The notes under the pieces are model-generated. The model did no database searches, had not been told where the DNA came from, and was given only the letters and a program-made list of their open reading frames with translations. Below are positions 23,946 to 32,981 of a stretch of DNA of 64,000 nt, in pieces. Position numbers and translations under genes: made by a program. The stretch is from positions 561,001-625,000 of the forward strand of contig NC_016027.1 of assembly GCF_000182745.2 (NCBI RefSeq), in the 5' to 3' direction. How positions within the stretch are numbered: the first letter of the stretch is position 1; every line of letters starts with the position of its first letter. The DNA is from Komagataeibacter medellinensis NBRC 3288. Its GTDB lineage: Bacteria > Pseudomonadota > Alphaproteobacteria > Acetobacterales > Acetobacteraceae.

Positions 23946-26159
23946 CTACGCCCTGTCCGTACGCTGCATGGCGGGCATGAGCATGCGGGGCTGGCGCGCC
24001 CAGGCCGCAAGGTCGGTGGCGGACATCGGCCGGGCAAACAGGTAGCCCTGCAGCACATCGCAGTGCAGGCGCTCCAGCAGGTCATACTGGGCTTCGGTTT
24101 CCACGCCTTCGGTCACTACGGTCATGCCCAGCCGGTTGCCAATGCCAATCACCGCCGTGGTCACAGCCTGGGCATTGGGGTCATGATCAAGGTTCATGAT
24201 GAAGCTGCGGTCAATCTTGATCTCGGTCAGCGGCAGGCGGGTCAGGCGCGACAGGCTGGAAAAACCGGTACCGAAATCATCCATCGACAGGCCCACGCCC
24301 AGCTTGCGGATGTGGGAGAGGGCATTCATCGTCTCGTCGCTTTCCTCCATCATCACGCTCTCGGTTATCTCGACCGTCAGGCGCTCCGGGGCCAGTCCGT
24401 ATTTTTCCAGCAGTCCCGCGATCATGGGCACAAGGCTGCGGTTATGAAAATGCCCGGCGGACAGGTTGACCGATACGACCGGTATGTGCACGCCTTCGCG
24501 CTCCCACCGGGTGATCTGGCGGCAGGCTTCTTCCAGCGACCAGCGGCCGATCGCCTCGATCTGCCCGGTCTCTTCCGCCACGGCAATGAAGCGGGAGGGA
24601 AAAATGGTGCCAAGAGTAGGGTGGTTCCACCGTGCCAGCGCTTCCACGCCATATATCTCGCCCGTACGGGCTTCGATCTGGGGCTGGTAATGCAGGTTGA
24701 GCAGGCCCTTGGACAGGGATTCACGCAGCGCACTACTCAGCACCAGCCGGTCCTGTGCCTCCGTGCTATCAATCGCGCTGACCAGGCGGTAGCTGCCACG
24801 TGCTTCCTTCTTGGCCAGCCGCATGGCCATCTCGGCATGGCTGATCAGGGATTCCCCATCCGGCCCATTTTCGGGGAAAGTGGCAATGCCAATGCTGAAG
24901 GAGGCCGAAAGCTGATTGCCCGCCACATCAAGCGGTCGCTGCATGGCCGCGATCAGGGTTTTGGTAAAATCGACCGCCATGTCCTGCGTGGCATTGGGTA
25001 TGACGATGACAAAATCATCCCCGCCCGAACGGCTGACGATATAGTTGCTGCGGCACAGCGTTTTCAGCCGTTCGGCAATGACTTTCAGGAACGTATCGCC
25101 CTGTATGTGGCCCAGGGCATCATTGATGTCGCGGAAGCGGTCCAGATCGAGTAGCAGCACGGCAAAGTAGTTGTCACCGGGTTGGCTGATCATGGACCTG
25201 AGCATACGGTGCAGCGAGGAGCGGTTGAGAAAACCGGTCAGCGGGTCGTAATTGGCCAGTTGCGAGATGTGCTGCCGCGCCTCGTACTGCTCGATCACCA
25301 CCCCGCAGAACGGCACAGCCCCCGCCACAATCTTGCGTGGCCACTCGGCTACCTCGTGCTTGTTGCGCGAATACAGCGCCAGAATGCCCGCAATCCGCCC
25401 GTTGGGTGCCCGGATGGCCGAAGCCCAGCATTCATTCAGCCCGAGCGAGATGCCCAGCGAGCGGTAACTCTCCCACACCACCGAACTTGCTTCATCAAGG
25501 TCATTGGCCAGTGCCGTGATGTCGGCATCCGTCAGGGTCATGTTTTCCAGCGCCGTGGCAAAGCGGCGCGGCAGGCCGGCACCGGACAGGATCTGTAGCG
25601 TGCGGTCCGCCGTCAGCAGCATGAGTACGGCAACGGAATTGGGTACGAACTCCTCCACGCCCTGACAGACCAGATCGGCCACATCCTGTATCAGCATGTC
25701 GCCCGAAAGGGAGCGGAATACCGTGTTTTGCAGATCCAGCAGTTTCTTGCGGTGGCTCTCCTCGGTCACGCCTTTCATGAAGGCCATGTAGTACCGTTTC
25801 CTGTCCGGCCCGATCAATGCGGTTGAAATCGACATTTCAGCCGAAACATAATCTCCGCTTTTACTTTCAAATGTAATTTCACGCGACGTACCGACAATAC
25901 GGTTGATGCCCGTATTGCGGTTATGGGCAATAAAGCTGTCATGCTCAGCGCGATAGGCCATGGGCACAAGGCACTTGACGTTGCGGCCCATGACTTCGGC
26001 CTGCGTGTACCCCCACAGTTCCTGCGCCGCACGGTTGAAGAAGACAATGCAGTTGCGTTCGTCAATAATGATTACACCATCGCGCGCCTGCTCCAGCATG
26101 TCCATGCAGATATCCGAATTCACGTTTTCTGTCGTTACCGGAAATATTTCTTTGCTCAT
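23946..26159 (-). CDS. PAS-GAF-GGDEF-EAL c-di-GMP phosphodiesterase, probably O2/heme-responsive
   Basis: The 737-residue protein has PAS (about 20-130), GAF-like (140-290), GGDEF (300-460) and EAL (475-725) domains. The EAL domain keeps EAL (about 506-508), NLS, TES, DDFGTGFSSL, IKIDRSFI, EGVET and QGYLFARP, so c-di-GMP hydrolysis is expected. The GGDEF motif is SGGDDF and there is no RxxD I-site, so synthesis is doubtful. In the PAS domain, His at about residue 73 (AEHDSF) lines up with the heme ligand of DosP/PdeA1-type sensors, whereas the distal position is Thr. Such enzymes tune cellulose synthesis in acetic acid bacteria. Downstream on the same strand from a decayed paralogue. Confidence 0.85.
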   Translation of the reverse strand: MSKEIFPVTTENVNSDICMDMLEQARDGVIIIDERNCIVFFNRAAQELWGYTQAEVMGRNVKCLVPMAYRAEHDSFIAHNRNTGINRIVGTSREITFESKSGDYVSAEMSISTALIGPDRKRYYMAFMKGVTEESHRKKLLDLQNTVFRSLSGDMLIQDVADLVCQGVEEFVPNSVAVLMLLTADRTLQILSGAGLPRRFATALENMTLTDADITALANDLDEASSVVWESYRSLGISLGLNECWASAIRAPNGRIAGILALYSRNKHEVAEWPRKIVAGAVPFCGVVIEQYEARQHISQLANYDPLTGFLNRSSLHRMLRSMISQPGDNYFAVLLLDLDRFRDINDALGHIQGDTFLKVIAERLKTLCRSNYIVSRSGGDDFVIVIPNATQDMAVDFTKTLIAAMQRPLDVAGNQLSASFSIGIATFPENGPDGESLISHAEMAMRLAKKEARGSYRLVSAIDSTEAQDRLVLSSALRESLSKGLLNLHYQPQIEARTGEIYGVEALARWNHPTLGTIFPSRFIAVAEETGQIEAIGRWSLEEACRQITRWEREGVHIPVVSVNLSAGHFHNRSLVPMIAGLLEKYGLAPERLTVEITESVMMEESDETMNALSHIRKLGVGLSMDDFGTGFSSLSRLTRLPLTEIKIDRSFIMNLDHDPNAQAVTTAVIGIGNRLGMTVVTEGVETEAQYDLLERLHCDVLQGYLFARPMSATDLAAWARQPRMLMPAMQRTDRA

Positions 26160-26209
26160 GGCTGTATTCTTTTCTTTAAACAGATGCATCCAATACAGGT
26201 CGCGCCCCG

Positions 26210-27066
26210 TCAGCCTTTTTTTCTATCCGCCACCCATACCTCCAGTTCATCTGGGGGGAGGGGCCTGGAAAAAAGGTAGCCCTGCATCACATCACAGCGC
26301 AGTTGTTCGAGCAGGGCCTTCTGGGGCAGGGTTTCAACGCCTTCGGCTATGACCGTCATGCCCAGCATCACGCCCACACCACGTCGGTCGCCTGCGCAGA
26401 GTCACGTGCAAGGGTCGCGTCATCATGGGCGGACAGCGTAATGCCCTCCAGCGCCGTGGCGTAGCGCCCCGGCAAGCCCACACCGGACAGGATGTGCACC
26501 TGCCGCCTGTCATCAACCACAAGCAGCGTGGCGGTCATGTCAGGCAGGTAGGTTTCCAGTTCCCGGCACATGAAACCGGCAATGCTGACCACCGACATGT
26601 CGGACAACAGTGCGCGAAAGACCGTGTTCTGTAGGCCAGCCAGGGTATTCCTGTGGCTTTCCTCCGTCAGGCCCCTGATGGTAGCCTGATAGTATTTCCG
26701 CCCATCGGGGCTGATTTCAATCACGGAAAGGGAGAGTTCAGCCGCCACGGGTTCGCCCGCACGGTTTTCCAACGTGATGGGGCGCGACGTGCCAATGATG
26801 GTGTTGACGCCAGTACTACGGTTACGCTCGACAAAAGCGTCATGCCCGTCACGCAGGCTGGCGGGCAGAAGCATGCTGACGTTTTTCCCGATTACGTCGG
26901 CCTGTGTATATGCCCACAGCTTTTCCGCCATGGCATTGAAAAAGACGATCCGGTTATGCTCATCAATAACCACAATGCCTTCACCCGCGCCATGCAGGAC
27001 CTGCAACGCGACTTTTCCAGACAGGGCTTGAAGGGAGGGGGAGAGAGAAAGTCCGTTCTGTTTCAT
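26210..27066 (-). pseudogene. Truncated PAS-GAF-(GGDEF)-EAL paralogue
   Basis: Residues 1-232 (MKQNGLSLSP to ATDVVWA) match the PAS and first GAF half of the neighbouring protein position by position (WAYTQADVIGKNVSML, RSTGVNTIIGTSRPIT, GLTEESHRNTLAGLQNTVFR). The frame then stops near 26368, and another frame reads LGMTVIAEGVETLPQKALLE, RCDVMQGYLFSRPLPPDELE and stops at 26210. That is the end of an EAL domain. About 400-500 codons covering the rest of GAF, GGDEF and most of EAL are deleted and the junction is out of frame. The N-terminal PAS-GAF part could still be made as a sensor-only protein. Confidence 0.85.
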
Positions 27067-27578
27067 AACCCCGATACCATGAAATTGAAACAGGTAAGGA
27101 TTTATTTACTAATATCTATATGTATTTTACCTAATTCTTCTGCCGTATAGGAATGTATATACAATACAGAACTTCCATCATTACCTTTAATTAACTGACT
27201 GTTTTCAGCAGACAGATTACAGACATTGCCCCGCAACCTGATTACGGCCCACGCATTACAGTCCATTTCGGTTGCATCACCACTCAGCAGCCCGACCAGG
27301 GTAATGTCCATACACGAATCATACGTGGCACTCAGGCTCGCAACATCCCTGAACATGATGGAAAGATTGGCTTTTTCCTGATCTTCCTTCATGATGATAT
27401 CAACCAGAAGCAGGCCGGAATCAGCCTTTTTCGGCCCCAGGACCAGCCTGCTCTCACCGCTGCTCACGGCGATGCGTACCCACAGGACATGAAGGGCGCC
27501 ACTACTTTCAAATTCCATCGTGCCGCCACACAGCAGATAATCGCGCTGGCAGGTCCGGGCTATGTCAACCAGCGACGT

Positions 27579-28867
27579 GGAGGGATCGAAGAACCGTTGA
27601 TTGGCGCGCGTGGTTCCTGATTTCAGGCTTTTGTCGTGCTGATTGACGGTTCTTGGGGTGACTTTTGATCTGCGTCTTGAGCAGATCGGACGCTGTCGCC
27701 AATGGGATAGCTACGCGGCCGCGTTCAACCTCTCGAGGAAGAGGAAGCGGCGCATGTTGTAGACGATATTGGCCAAGCCAATCCTCATGGTGGCCCGGGT
27801 AATGCCCACGGTCCGGACGAACAATCCCGTCTGCGATTTCTGATCGGCAAAGACATGCTCGACGCGGGATCGGATGACGGACTTCCCTGCGTTAGAGCGC
27901 TGGATATGGCGAGGCATGGGCTTGAGATGCGGCTTTTTCCTGTGAACCTTCGAGACGAAACCCTCTTTGTCCATGAAGTCCTCATTGGCTTTCGAGCGAT
28001 ACGCGGTGTCGGCCCAAACGCTTGAGGCCGTATTGGTTTTATCGAGCAAGCCCTCGCGCAGCCTGGCACCATCACTGGCGGCGGCATCCGTCGCTTTCCA
28101 TTTCCGGATCAGTCGAAACTTTCGATCGATGGAAATATGCGATTTGTAGCCAAAGAACGGGATGGCGAGGTCCGTGGACGGGAGCGTCCCGTCCTCCTGC
28201 CGCTTTGCCTTCGTGAACTTCAGTGTCCATCGCGCATGGCGATCCTTGTGGGACAACTTGGCAGGCTTGTCCTGCCAGTCCTGCGGAATGCGGCCTTCCC
28301 GAAGATCAACTTTCTCCGCGTTGGTATTGCGCTGCTTTGGCGCCGCCACCAGCGTGGCATCCAGGATCTGGCCGGACATCGGCAGATACCCGGCGTTTCG
28401 CAGGGTGGCGTCAAAGCGCTCGAACAGCTTCTGGATGGCGCCAGCCTCGGTCAGCCGTTCACGGAACAGCCAGACCGTTTTGGCGTCAGGCACCCGGTCC
28501 GATAACGCCAGGCCGAGGAAGCGCATGAAGGACAGCCGGTCGTTGATCAGATACTCCGTTCGCTCGTCGGAGAGATTGTTCAGCGTCTGGATCACCAGGA
28601 TCTTGAACATCAGCACCGGATCAAACGGGGGACGGCCACCTTTACTTCCGTCCGCATAGGCCAGAGCCCTGTCCAGATCAGGACGGAACACCTCAAAATC
28701 CACAGTCCGAGAAAACGCTTCGAGCTGATCGCCAAGGCCACTCAAACGGGCTAGTCGCTCGTCCACATCAAAGAAGCCCGGCTGCTTCATGAGCCATTCC
28801 CTCAATCATCACAGAAGAGAGGGAATCACACACAGAGGGCCAGAACCAGGGGTTTTTCGAACCCTCC
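27579..28867 (-). mobile_element. IS5-family insertion sequence, complete
   Basis: The 1289-bp element carries one transposase gene and imperfect terminal inverted repeats: GGAGGGATCGAAGAACC at the left end and, on the opposite strand, GGAGGGTTCGAAAAACC at the right end. Both ends are flanked by ACGT (27575-27578 and 28868-28871), consistent with a four-base target duplication, though ACGT is palindromic and could be part of the repeats. The in-frame restoration of the host gene after removal supports the duplication. Confidence 0.85.
27711..28790 (-). CDS. IS5-family transposase
   Basis: This 359-residue protein starts MKQPGFFDVDERLARLSGLG, the usual opening of the IS5-type group, followed by the N-terminal helical domain (GRPPFDPVLMFKILVIQTLN). 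The catalytic DDE residues are seen in ILDATLVAAP, VWADTAYRSK and VIRSRVEHVFADQK, with the Y-x-x-R-x-x-x-E signature region present. ATG 28790 has GAGGGA about eight bases upstream. The frame is intact, so the element could still move. Confidence 0.9.
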   Translation of the reverse strand: MKQPGFFDVDERLARLSGLGDQLEAFSRTVDFEVFRPDLDRALAYADGSKGGRPPFDPVLMFKILVIQTLNNLSDERTEYLINDRLSFMRFLGLALSDRVPDAKTVWLFRERLTEAGAIQKLFERFDATLRNAGYLPMSGQILDATLVAAPKQRNTNAEKVDLREGRIPQDWQDKPAKLSHKDRHARWTLKFTKAKRQEDGTLPSTDLAIPFFGYKSHISIDRKFRLIRKWKATDAAASDGARLREGLLDKTNTASSVWADTAYRSKANEDFMDKEGFVSKVHRKKPHLKPMPRHIQRSNAGKSVIRSRVEHVFADQKSQTGLFVRTVGITRATMRIGLANIVYNMRRFLFLERLNAAA

Positions 28868-29237
28868 ACGTACAAACGCGCATACCCGGCCCGATAACGC
28901 GCCGTTGTGGGGCATGCCAGCTATCATCGAATATGGAAACATCCAGCGCGACCCCTACCAGGGCGCGCTGCAGGGCCAGGAAGCCACCCTGAATCTCTGG
29001 AACAGCTTGGATTTTGGTCAAACCAAGATGTCTGTCCGTATGGCGGCTCATCAACTGGCATCCCATTTCGCAAAAGTCTTAAAGTTTTGTTAACGGATGC
29101 AATACTGTTAATACATATGAAATGCAACATATTTTATCACACACATCTAAATGATTTTTATATTGAACGCTGGGAATATATTCCTTAAACTTTTAATTCT
29201 ATTCGGGAAAAGGTTACACGCCCTTGCGGAACCGTTT

Positions 29238-29252
29238 ATAACCTATGGTTAT
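29238..29252. promoter_or_regulatory. 15-bp palindrome upstream of serine recombinase gene
   Basis: The perfect palindrome ATAACCTATGGTTAT lies 57 bases before the recombinase start in an AT-rich leader. It may be a recombinase subsite or an operator; only the symmetry is seen. Confidence 0.5.
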
Positions 29253-29309
29253 CCCGATTTGTTGCGGCTATACTATCATGCTGAAATTTAATTCTGATTT
29301 GAAAAAAGA

Positions 29310-29885
29310 ATGTTGATCGGATACGCACGCGCAAGTAATGATGACTGCACACTTGACCTCCAAGTATGGCATTTGAATGACGCGGGCTGCGATGTGGTGT
29401 TTGAAGATGACCTTGTGGAAAAGGAAAGGGAGCGGCCAGCACTGACCCGCCTGCTGCATGAAGTCCGGCAGGGGGATGTTGTTGCCGTCTACCGTCTTGA
29501 CCGTCTGGCCCGCTCCACCCGACATCTTCTGGAAATAGCGGAAACCCTGCGCACGAAAGAGGCCGGGCTGCGCTCCATTACCGAACCCTGGGCCGACACG
29601 ACCTCGCCAGAGGGTCGCACCGTCATGACGGTCTTTGCCGGCATAGCCGATTTTGAACGCGCCCTGATCCGTGAACGTACGGCCGCCGGCCGCGTGCAGG
29701 CACGCAATCGCGGCACCCATATGGGGCGGCCTGCCAAATTCATCCCATCCGATGCCGAGCGGATATACACGATGGTCATGCAAGATGGGGTTTCGGTCGC
29801 GGAAGTCGCGGCCCGGTTCAATGTGCACAAGGCCACGGTCTACCGGACCATTTCCAGGTTCAGGGCCATAAAAGACCAGGCATAG
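29310..29885 (+). CDS. Serine recombinase (resolvase/invertase family)
   Basis: The 191-residue protein is a small serine recombinase: LIGYARASND with the nucleophilic Ser at residue 9, the conserved YRLDRLARSTRHLLEI helix, and the dimer helix (FAGIADFERALIRERTAAG), then a C-terminal DNA-binding HTH (VSVAEVAARFNVHKATVYRTI). Length and domain order are those of Hin/Tn3-resolvase types. A hallmark DRL-x-R segment is intact. No invertible segment is obvious nearby. It might be the remains of a transposon or plasmid together with the adjacent IS. Confidence 0.9.
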   Translation: MLIGYARASNDDCTLDLQVWHLNDAGCDVVFEDDLVEKERERPALTRLLHEVRQGDVVAVYRLDRLARSTRHLLEIAETLRTKEAGLRSITEPWADTTSPEGRTVMTVFAGIADFERALIRERTAAGRVQARNRGTHMGRPAKFIPSDAERIYTMVMQDGVSVAEVAARFNVHKATVYRTISRFRAIKDQA

Positions 29886-29986
29886 GCCGCCACCCGTCCG
29901 GGAACGGGCCTGTCGTGGCACTCGGACGCGGTTTTGTGATACGGTGCCGGTGCGCTATGTGAACAGACGCAACCCAAGGACAGGAC

Positions 29987-30646
29987 ATGCCTGACGCAGC
30001 ATCACGCCCCCAGCATACAGGTGGACGCCCAACACCCGAAATGTCAGCGCAGCTTGACCGGCAGATTCTTGAAGTCGCCACCGCGTTTTTTGTCGAACAG
30101 GGATACGCTGCCACCTCGCTGGAAAAAATCGCGCGCATGATAGGGTGCAGCAAGGCCACGCTCTACCGCCGCTATTCCTCCAAGGAAGACCTGTTCAAGG
30201 CTGTGGTGGCCGCACGAGGCCGGATGCTGCTTGAAGAGGCGGAAGCAGTTGAGGCTTCCTCCACAGATCCGCTGGTGGCCACACGGGAAATCGCGCTATT
30301 CTTCCTCGACTTCATGCTGCGACCCGAAACGCGTGAGGCTTATCGGATCGTGATTGGAGACGGGCACCGCATCCCCTTTATTGCCGATGAGATGATCACG
30401 ACCATCGGGGAACCCTTCGTGGCTACGATCAGCCGCCTCATCAGTGCCGCCGCCGCCGCCGGGCGCCTCCAGTCCACCGACCACGAGGAGACGACCCGTG
30501 TGCTCATGAGCCTTGTCACCGGCTGGCCGTTGCAAAACACCATGCTGGGCCAGAACTGCATGGACGATGCCGGTGCCCGCAGGCAGTTCTTTGACCGGGC
30601 ATGGGGGATATTCCTCTCTGGCGTGTGCCCCCGCAACAGCACCTGA
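29987..30646 (+). CDS. TetR/AcrR family transcriptional regulator
   Basis: The 219-residue protein has a typical TetR N-terminal domain, ILEVATAFFVEQGYAATSLE then KIARMIGCSKATLYRRYSSK and EDLFKAVV, at residues about 25-75, and an all-helical ligand domain afterwards, like the AefR/TetR_C group. The ligand and target are unknown. No efflux gene is adjacent; the closest downstream gene, 513 bases away, is the exported amidohydrolase. It may regulate that gene or itself. Confidence 0.85.
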   Translation: MPDAASRPQHTGGRPTPEMSAQLDRQILEVATAFFVEQGYAATSLEKIARMIGCSKATLYRRYSSKEDLFKAVVAARGRMLLEEAEAVEASSTDPLVATREIALFFLDFMLRPETREAYRIVIGDGHRIPFIADEMITTIGEPFVATISRLISAAAAAGRLQSTDHEETTRVLMSLVTGWPLQNTMLGQNCMDDAGARRQFFDRAWGIFLSGVCPRNST

Positions 30647-31159
30647 GCCACCACCCGGCAACGGACCACATCACCCATAAAGCAGGCGGCTTGGCCAGCC
30701 AATGCGGACAAACAGGCCATCGGGAGCACGGCTCGATTCAAAGATGGGTGTGCTGCGATCGGCGGCCTGTGTCGCGACGATGCGACGCAGCAGGACCGGC
30801 AATGCGCGGTAGGGGCGAAGCGCCAACAGCCAAAGCGGTCATCCTGCCGTAATGCGGGCAGAACCGGGCATTTATGTCAGGACTGACAAAAAGCGGCCAC
30901 TGACCGCCGAGCCATAATACCCGGTCGGATCGGGCACGCAGCATGCGCGGATGCGCCACGTTACCATGAATATCAGGAACGGCCCCGTGCTGACAGTCTG
31001 CCGATCCAGAATAAAAGTGTCCCGGTCCCGCCTTTTGGAAAAGCTTTCCCTGACACTTTCATAATTCCAGGATATTACTGAACCAACCTTTTCAAACAGC
31101 CTTCAGGCCGTAAAGAGGGCCGATACCCGTTCCTACATCCCGCAAATGGATCTCATGAC
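30647..31159. other. Non-coding interval before the amidohydrolase gene
   Basis: I find no supported gene. A minus-strand open frame at 30738-30959 has no recognised relative or ribosome site. The last 100 bases are AT-richer and likely hold the promoter of the amidohydrolase gene. Confidence 0.4.
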
Positions 31160-32602
31160 ATGAAACTGATCGCCGGAACGACCATCATGGCCGCCACGAT
31201 GCTGTGCCTGACGCCACGCGCGCATGCGGATGCCGCCAATAGGCAGGAATCGTTACTTGTAAAGAACGCCTACATCTTTTCCATGGCCGACAAATACCGC
31301 AAACCGTTTACCGGCTACATGCTCATTGATGCCAGCGGCACCATCACCGCCATCGCACCGGGCGCGCCGGGCCGGCGCATTCATGCCACGACCACGCTCG
31401 ATGCGCACGGCCACTGGGTCATGCCCGGCTTCATTTCCGCCCACAGTCACCTATGGCAGGCCGCCTATCGTGGCCTGGCACAGGACAGCACGCTACTAGG
31501 ATGGCTTGACGCCTTGTATGACAAGACCGCCAGCCATGCCCGACCCGAGGATTTCTACTGGTTCACGCTCGATGGCGCGCTTGACCATCTGCAGCATGGC
31601 ATCACCACCGCCTACAACTTCAATTACGGCAACCACTGGGGGCAGCCGGCCACCGAGGCCGATAACGTGGACCACCAGCAGTTCCGTGCCGAGATGGATT
31701 CTGGCCTGCGCTTCGTGCACGGTATCAACCCCACGGCGGATACGGTCGACCATTCGCTGGCTGGCGCGCGCCAGCACCTGCGCGGCTTCATTGACTGGAC
31801 ACAGGCCCAGCCCGCCAGCACAGCGTTCCTTTCCATCATGCTCAACGGCACTGCCGCCTTTCAGGGAACACCGGCCCGCGCGCTGGATGAGGCGATGCTG
31901 GAGGGAAGCCTGATGAAAGAGTTCGGGTTAGGCAACCAGACGCATTACCTTGAACCCCCCGACCATGTTGCCGCCCAGCAGGCAATCTTTCCCTATTTTG
32001 CCCAGAGCGGCATGATGGGGCCGAAGCTGATCTTCGGGCACTTCATCCACACCACACCCGAAATCCTGGCACAAACGGGCCGGGCAGGGGCCGCCATGTC
32101 ATGGAACCCGCTTTCCAACGGACGGCTGGCTTCGGGCACGGCGGATATTCCCACCTACCTGAAAAATGGCATCAGGGTCGGCATGGGTGAGGACGGGGAG
32201 GCCAGCGCCGACCTGGCCGACCCGTTCGAAAACATGCGCACGGGGCTGTACGCCATCCGTGACAGATACCAGAGTGCCAGCATCATGAGTCCATACGACG
32301 TGCTGCGCCTGCATACGGTGGGCAGTGCGGCGGTACTGCAGGCATCGGACCGTCTGGGCAGTCTTGAGCGGGGCAAATACGCGGATTTCCTGATCATTGA
32401 CCCCACGCACCTTGCCCACGTGTTCGACCCTTACGCCACCCTTGTGCTGGCCGCATCCATGCGGGATCTGGAACAGGTGTATGTGGGCGGCCATCTGGTG
32501 GTGGACCACGGCCGGGTGCTGACACGCGACATCAATACGGTAGAGGCACAGGCCGACCAGCGCGTGGCGGCATCGCTGCCGGGCCATGACCGCCACCATT
32601 AG
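31160..32602 (+). CDS. Exported amidohydrolase (TRZ/ATZ-type deaminase-like)
   Basis: The 480-residue protein begins with a Sec signal (MKLIAGTTIMAATMLCLTPRA) and belongs to the amidohydrolase superfamily subgroup with chlorohydrolases, guanine deaminase and related nucleobase deaminases. Metal residues are the HxH in FISAHSHLWQA (His 95 and 97), a His in LIFGHFIHTT and the Asp in GMGEDGEAS. SWNPLSNGRLASGTADIPTY is the strongest subgroup marker. Its periplasmic location is unusual. It opens the purine-related stretch, so a nucleobase or nucleoside substrate is plausible, but only by context. Confidence 0.75.
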   Translation: MKLIAGTTIMAATMLCLTPRAHADAANRQESLLVKNAYIFSMADKYRKPFTGYMLIDASGTITAIAPGAPGRRIHATTTLDAHGHWVMPGFISAHSHLWQAAYRGLAQDSTLLGWLDALYDKTASHARPEDFYWFTLDGALDHLQHGITTAYNFNYGNHWGQPATEADNVDHQQFRAEMDSGLRFVHGINPTADTVDHSLAGARQHLRGFIDWTQAQPASTAFLSIMLNGTAAFQGTPARALDEAMLEGSLMKEFGLGNQTHYLEPPDHVAAQQAIFPYFAQSGMMGPKLIFGHFIHTTPEILAQTGRAGAAMSWNPLSNGRLASGTADIPTYLKNGIRVGMGEDGEASADLADPFENMRTGLYAIRDRYQSASIMSPYDVLRLHTVGSAAVLQASDRLGSLERGKYADFLIIDPTHLAHVFDPYATLVLAASMRDLEQVYVGGHLVVDHGRVLTRDINTVEAQADQRVAASLPGHDRHH

Positions 32603-32981
32603 ACCCGACCTGTTCAGTCGGTTCTGTTGAACGCGGGACGTGCAGCATTTCATGACCCTGCATGAAAAGGCTGCACGCCGTTTGCAACGGCCAGCGCCAT
32701 CTATACGCGGCATACCGGTACGCGACATTACGCGCAATGTGCGGTTATCGAGACCGGTTGCCGCAGATCCCACCCCACGAGGATCGATACGACCCCGTGT
32801 CAATTAAAAGGCAACAGCGTGTGGCTTTCTTTCTATTTGGCGCCATACAGTCCCGTCGCTAACCTTCATTCATCCCTTTGGCACAGGGTCCGCTCATGCG
32901 GGAAGAAAAACGACCCTGCCGCGCCCGGAACCAACGCGTTCCATGGCGGATGTGACATGAAAATGACAATGGAAGTATTTG
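32603..32981. other. Non-coding interval
   Basis: Between the amidohydrolase and NUP genes I see no supported ORF. The final 30 bases provide the ribosome site (GGAAG) for the NUP gene. Confidence 0.4.

Larger units (their letters stand above)
27102..29066 (-). pseudogene. Unknown gene split by an IS5-like element
   Basis: The minus-strand gene begins near 29066 (MGCQLMSRHTDRHL), reads 66 codons to RVCT, and meets the IS at the ACGT at 28868-28871. On the other side, the frame continues SLVDIARTCQRDYLLCGG and MEFESSGALHVLWVRIAV and runs to the stop at 27102. Removing the IS and one ACGT copy joins the two halves in frame to one protein of about 223 residues. I recognise no family; the sequence is mixed alpha/beta, with no signal peptide. 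It lies just upstream of the decayed PAS gene. Confidence 0.7.

Noticed and set aside
30738-30959. Minus-strand open frame of 73 codons beginning MAHPRMLRARSD
   Set aside because: No ribosome site and no family; could be a decayed N-terminus but nothing proves it.
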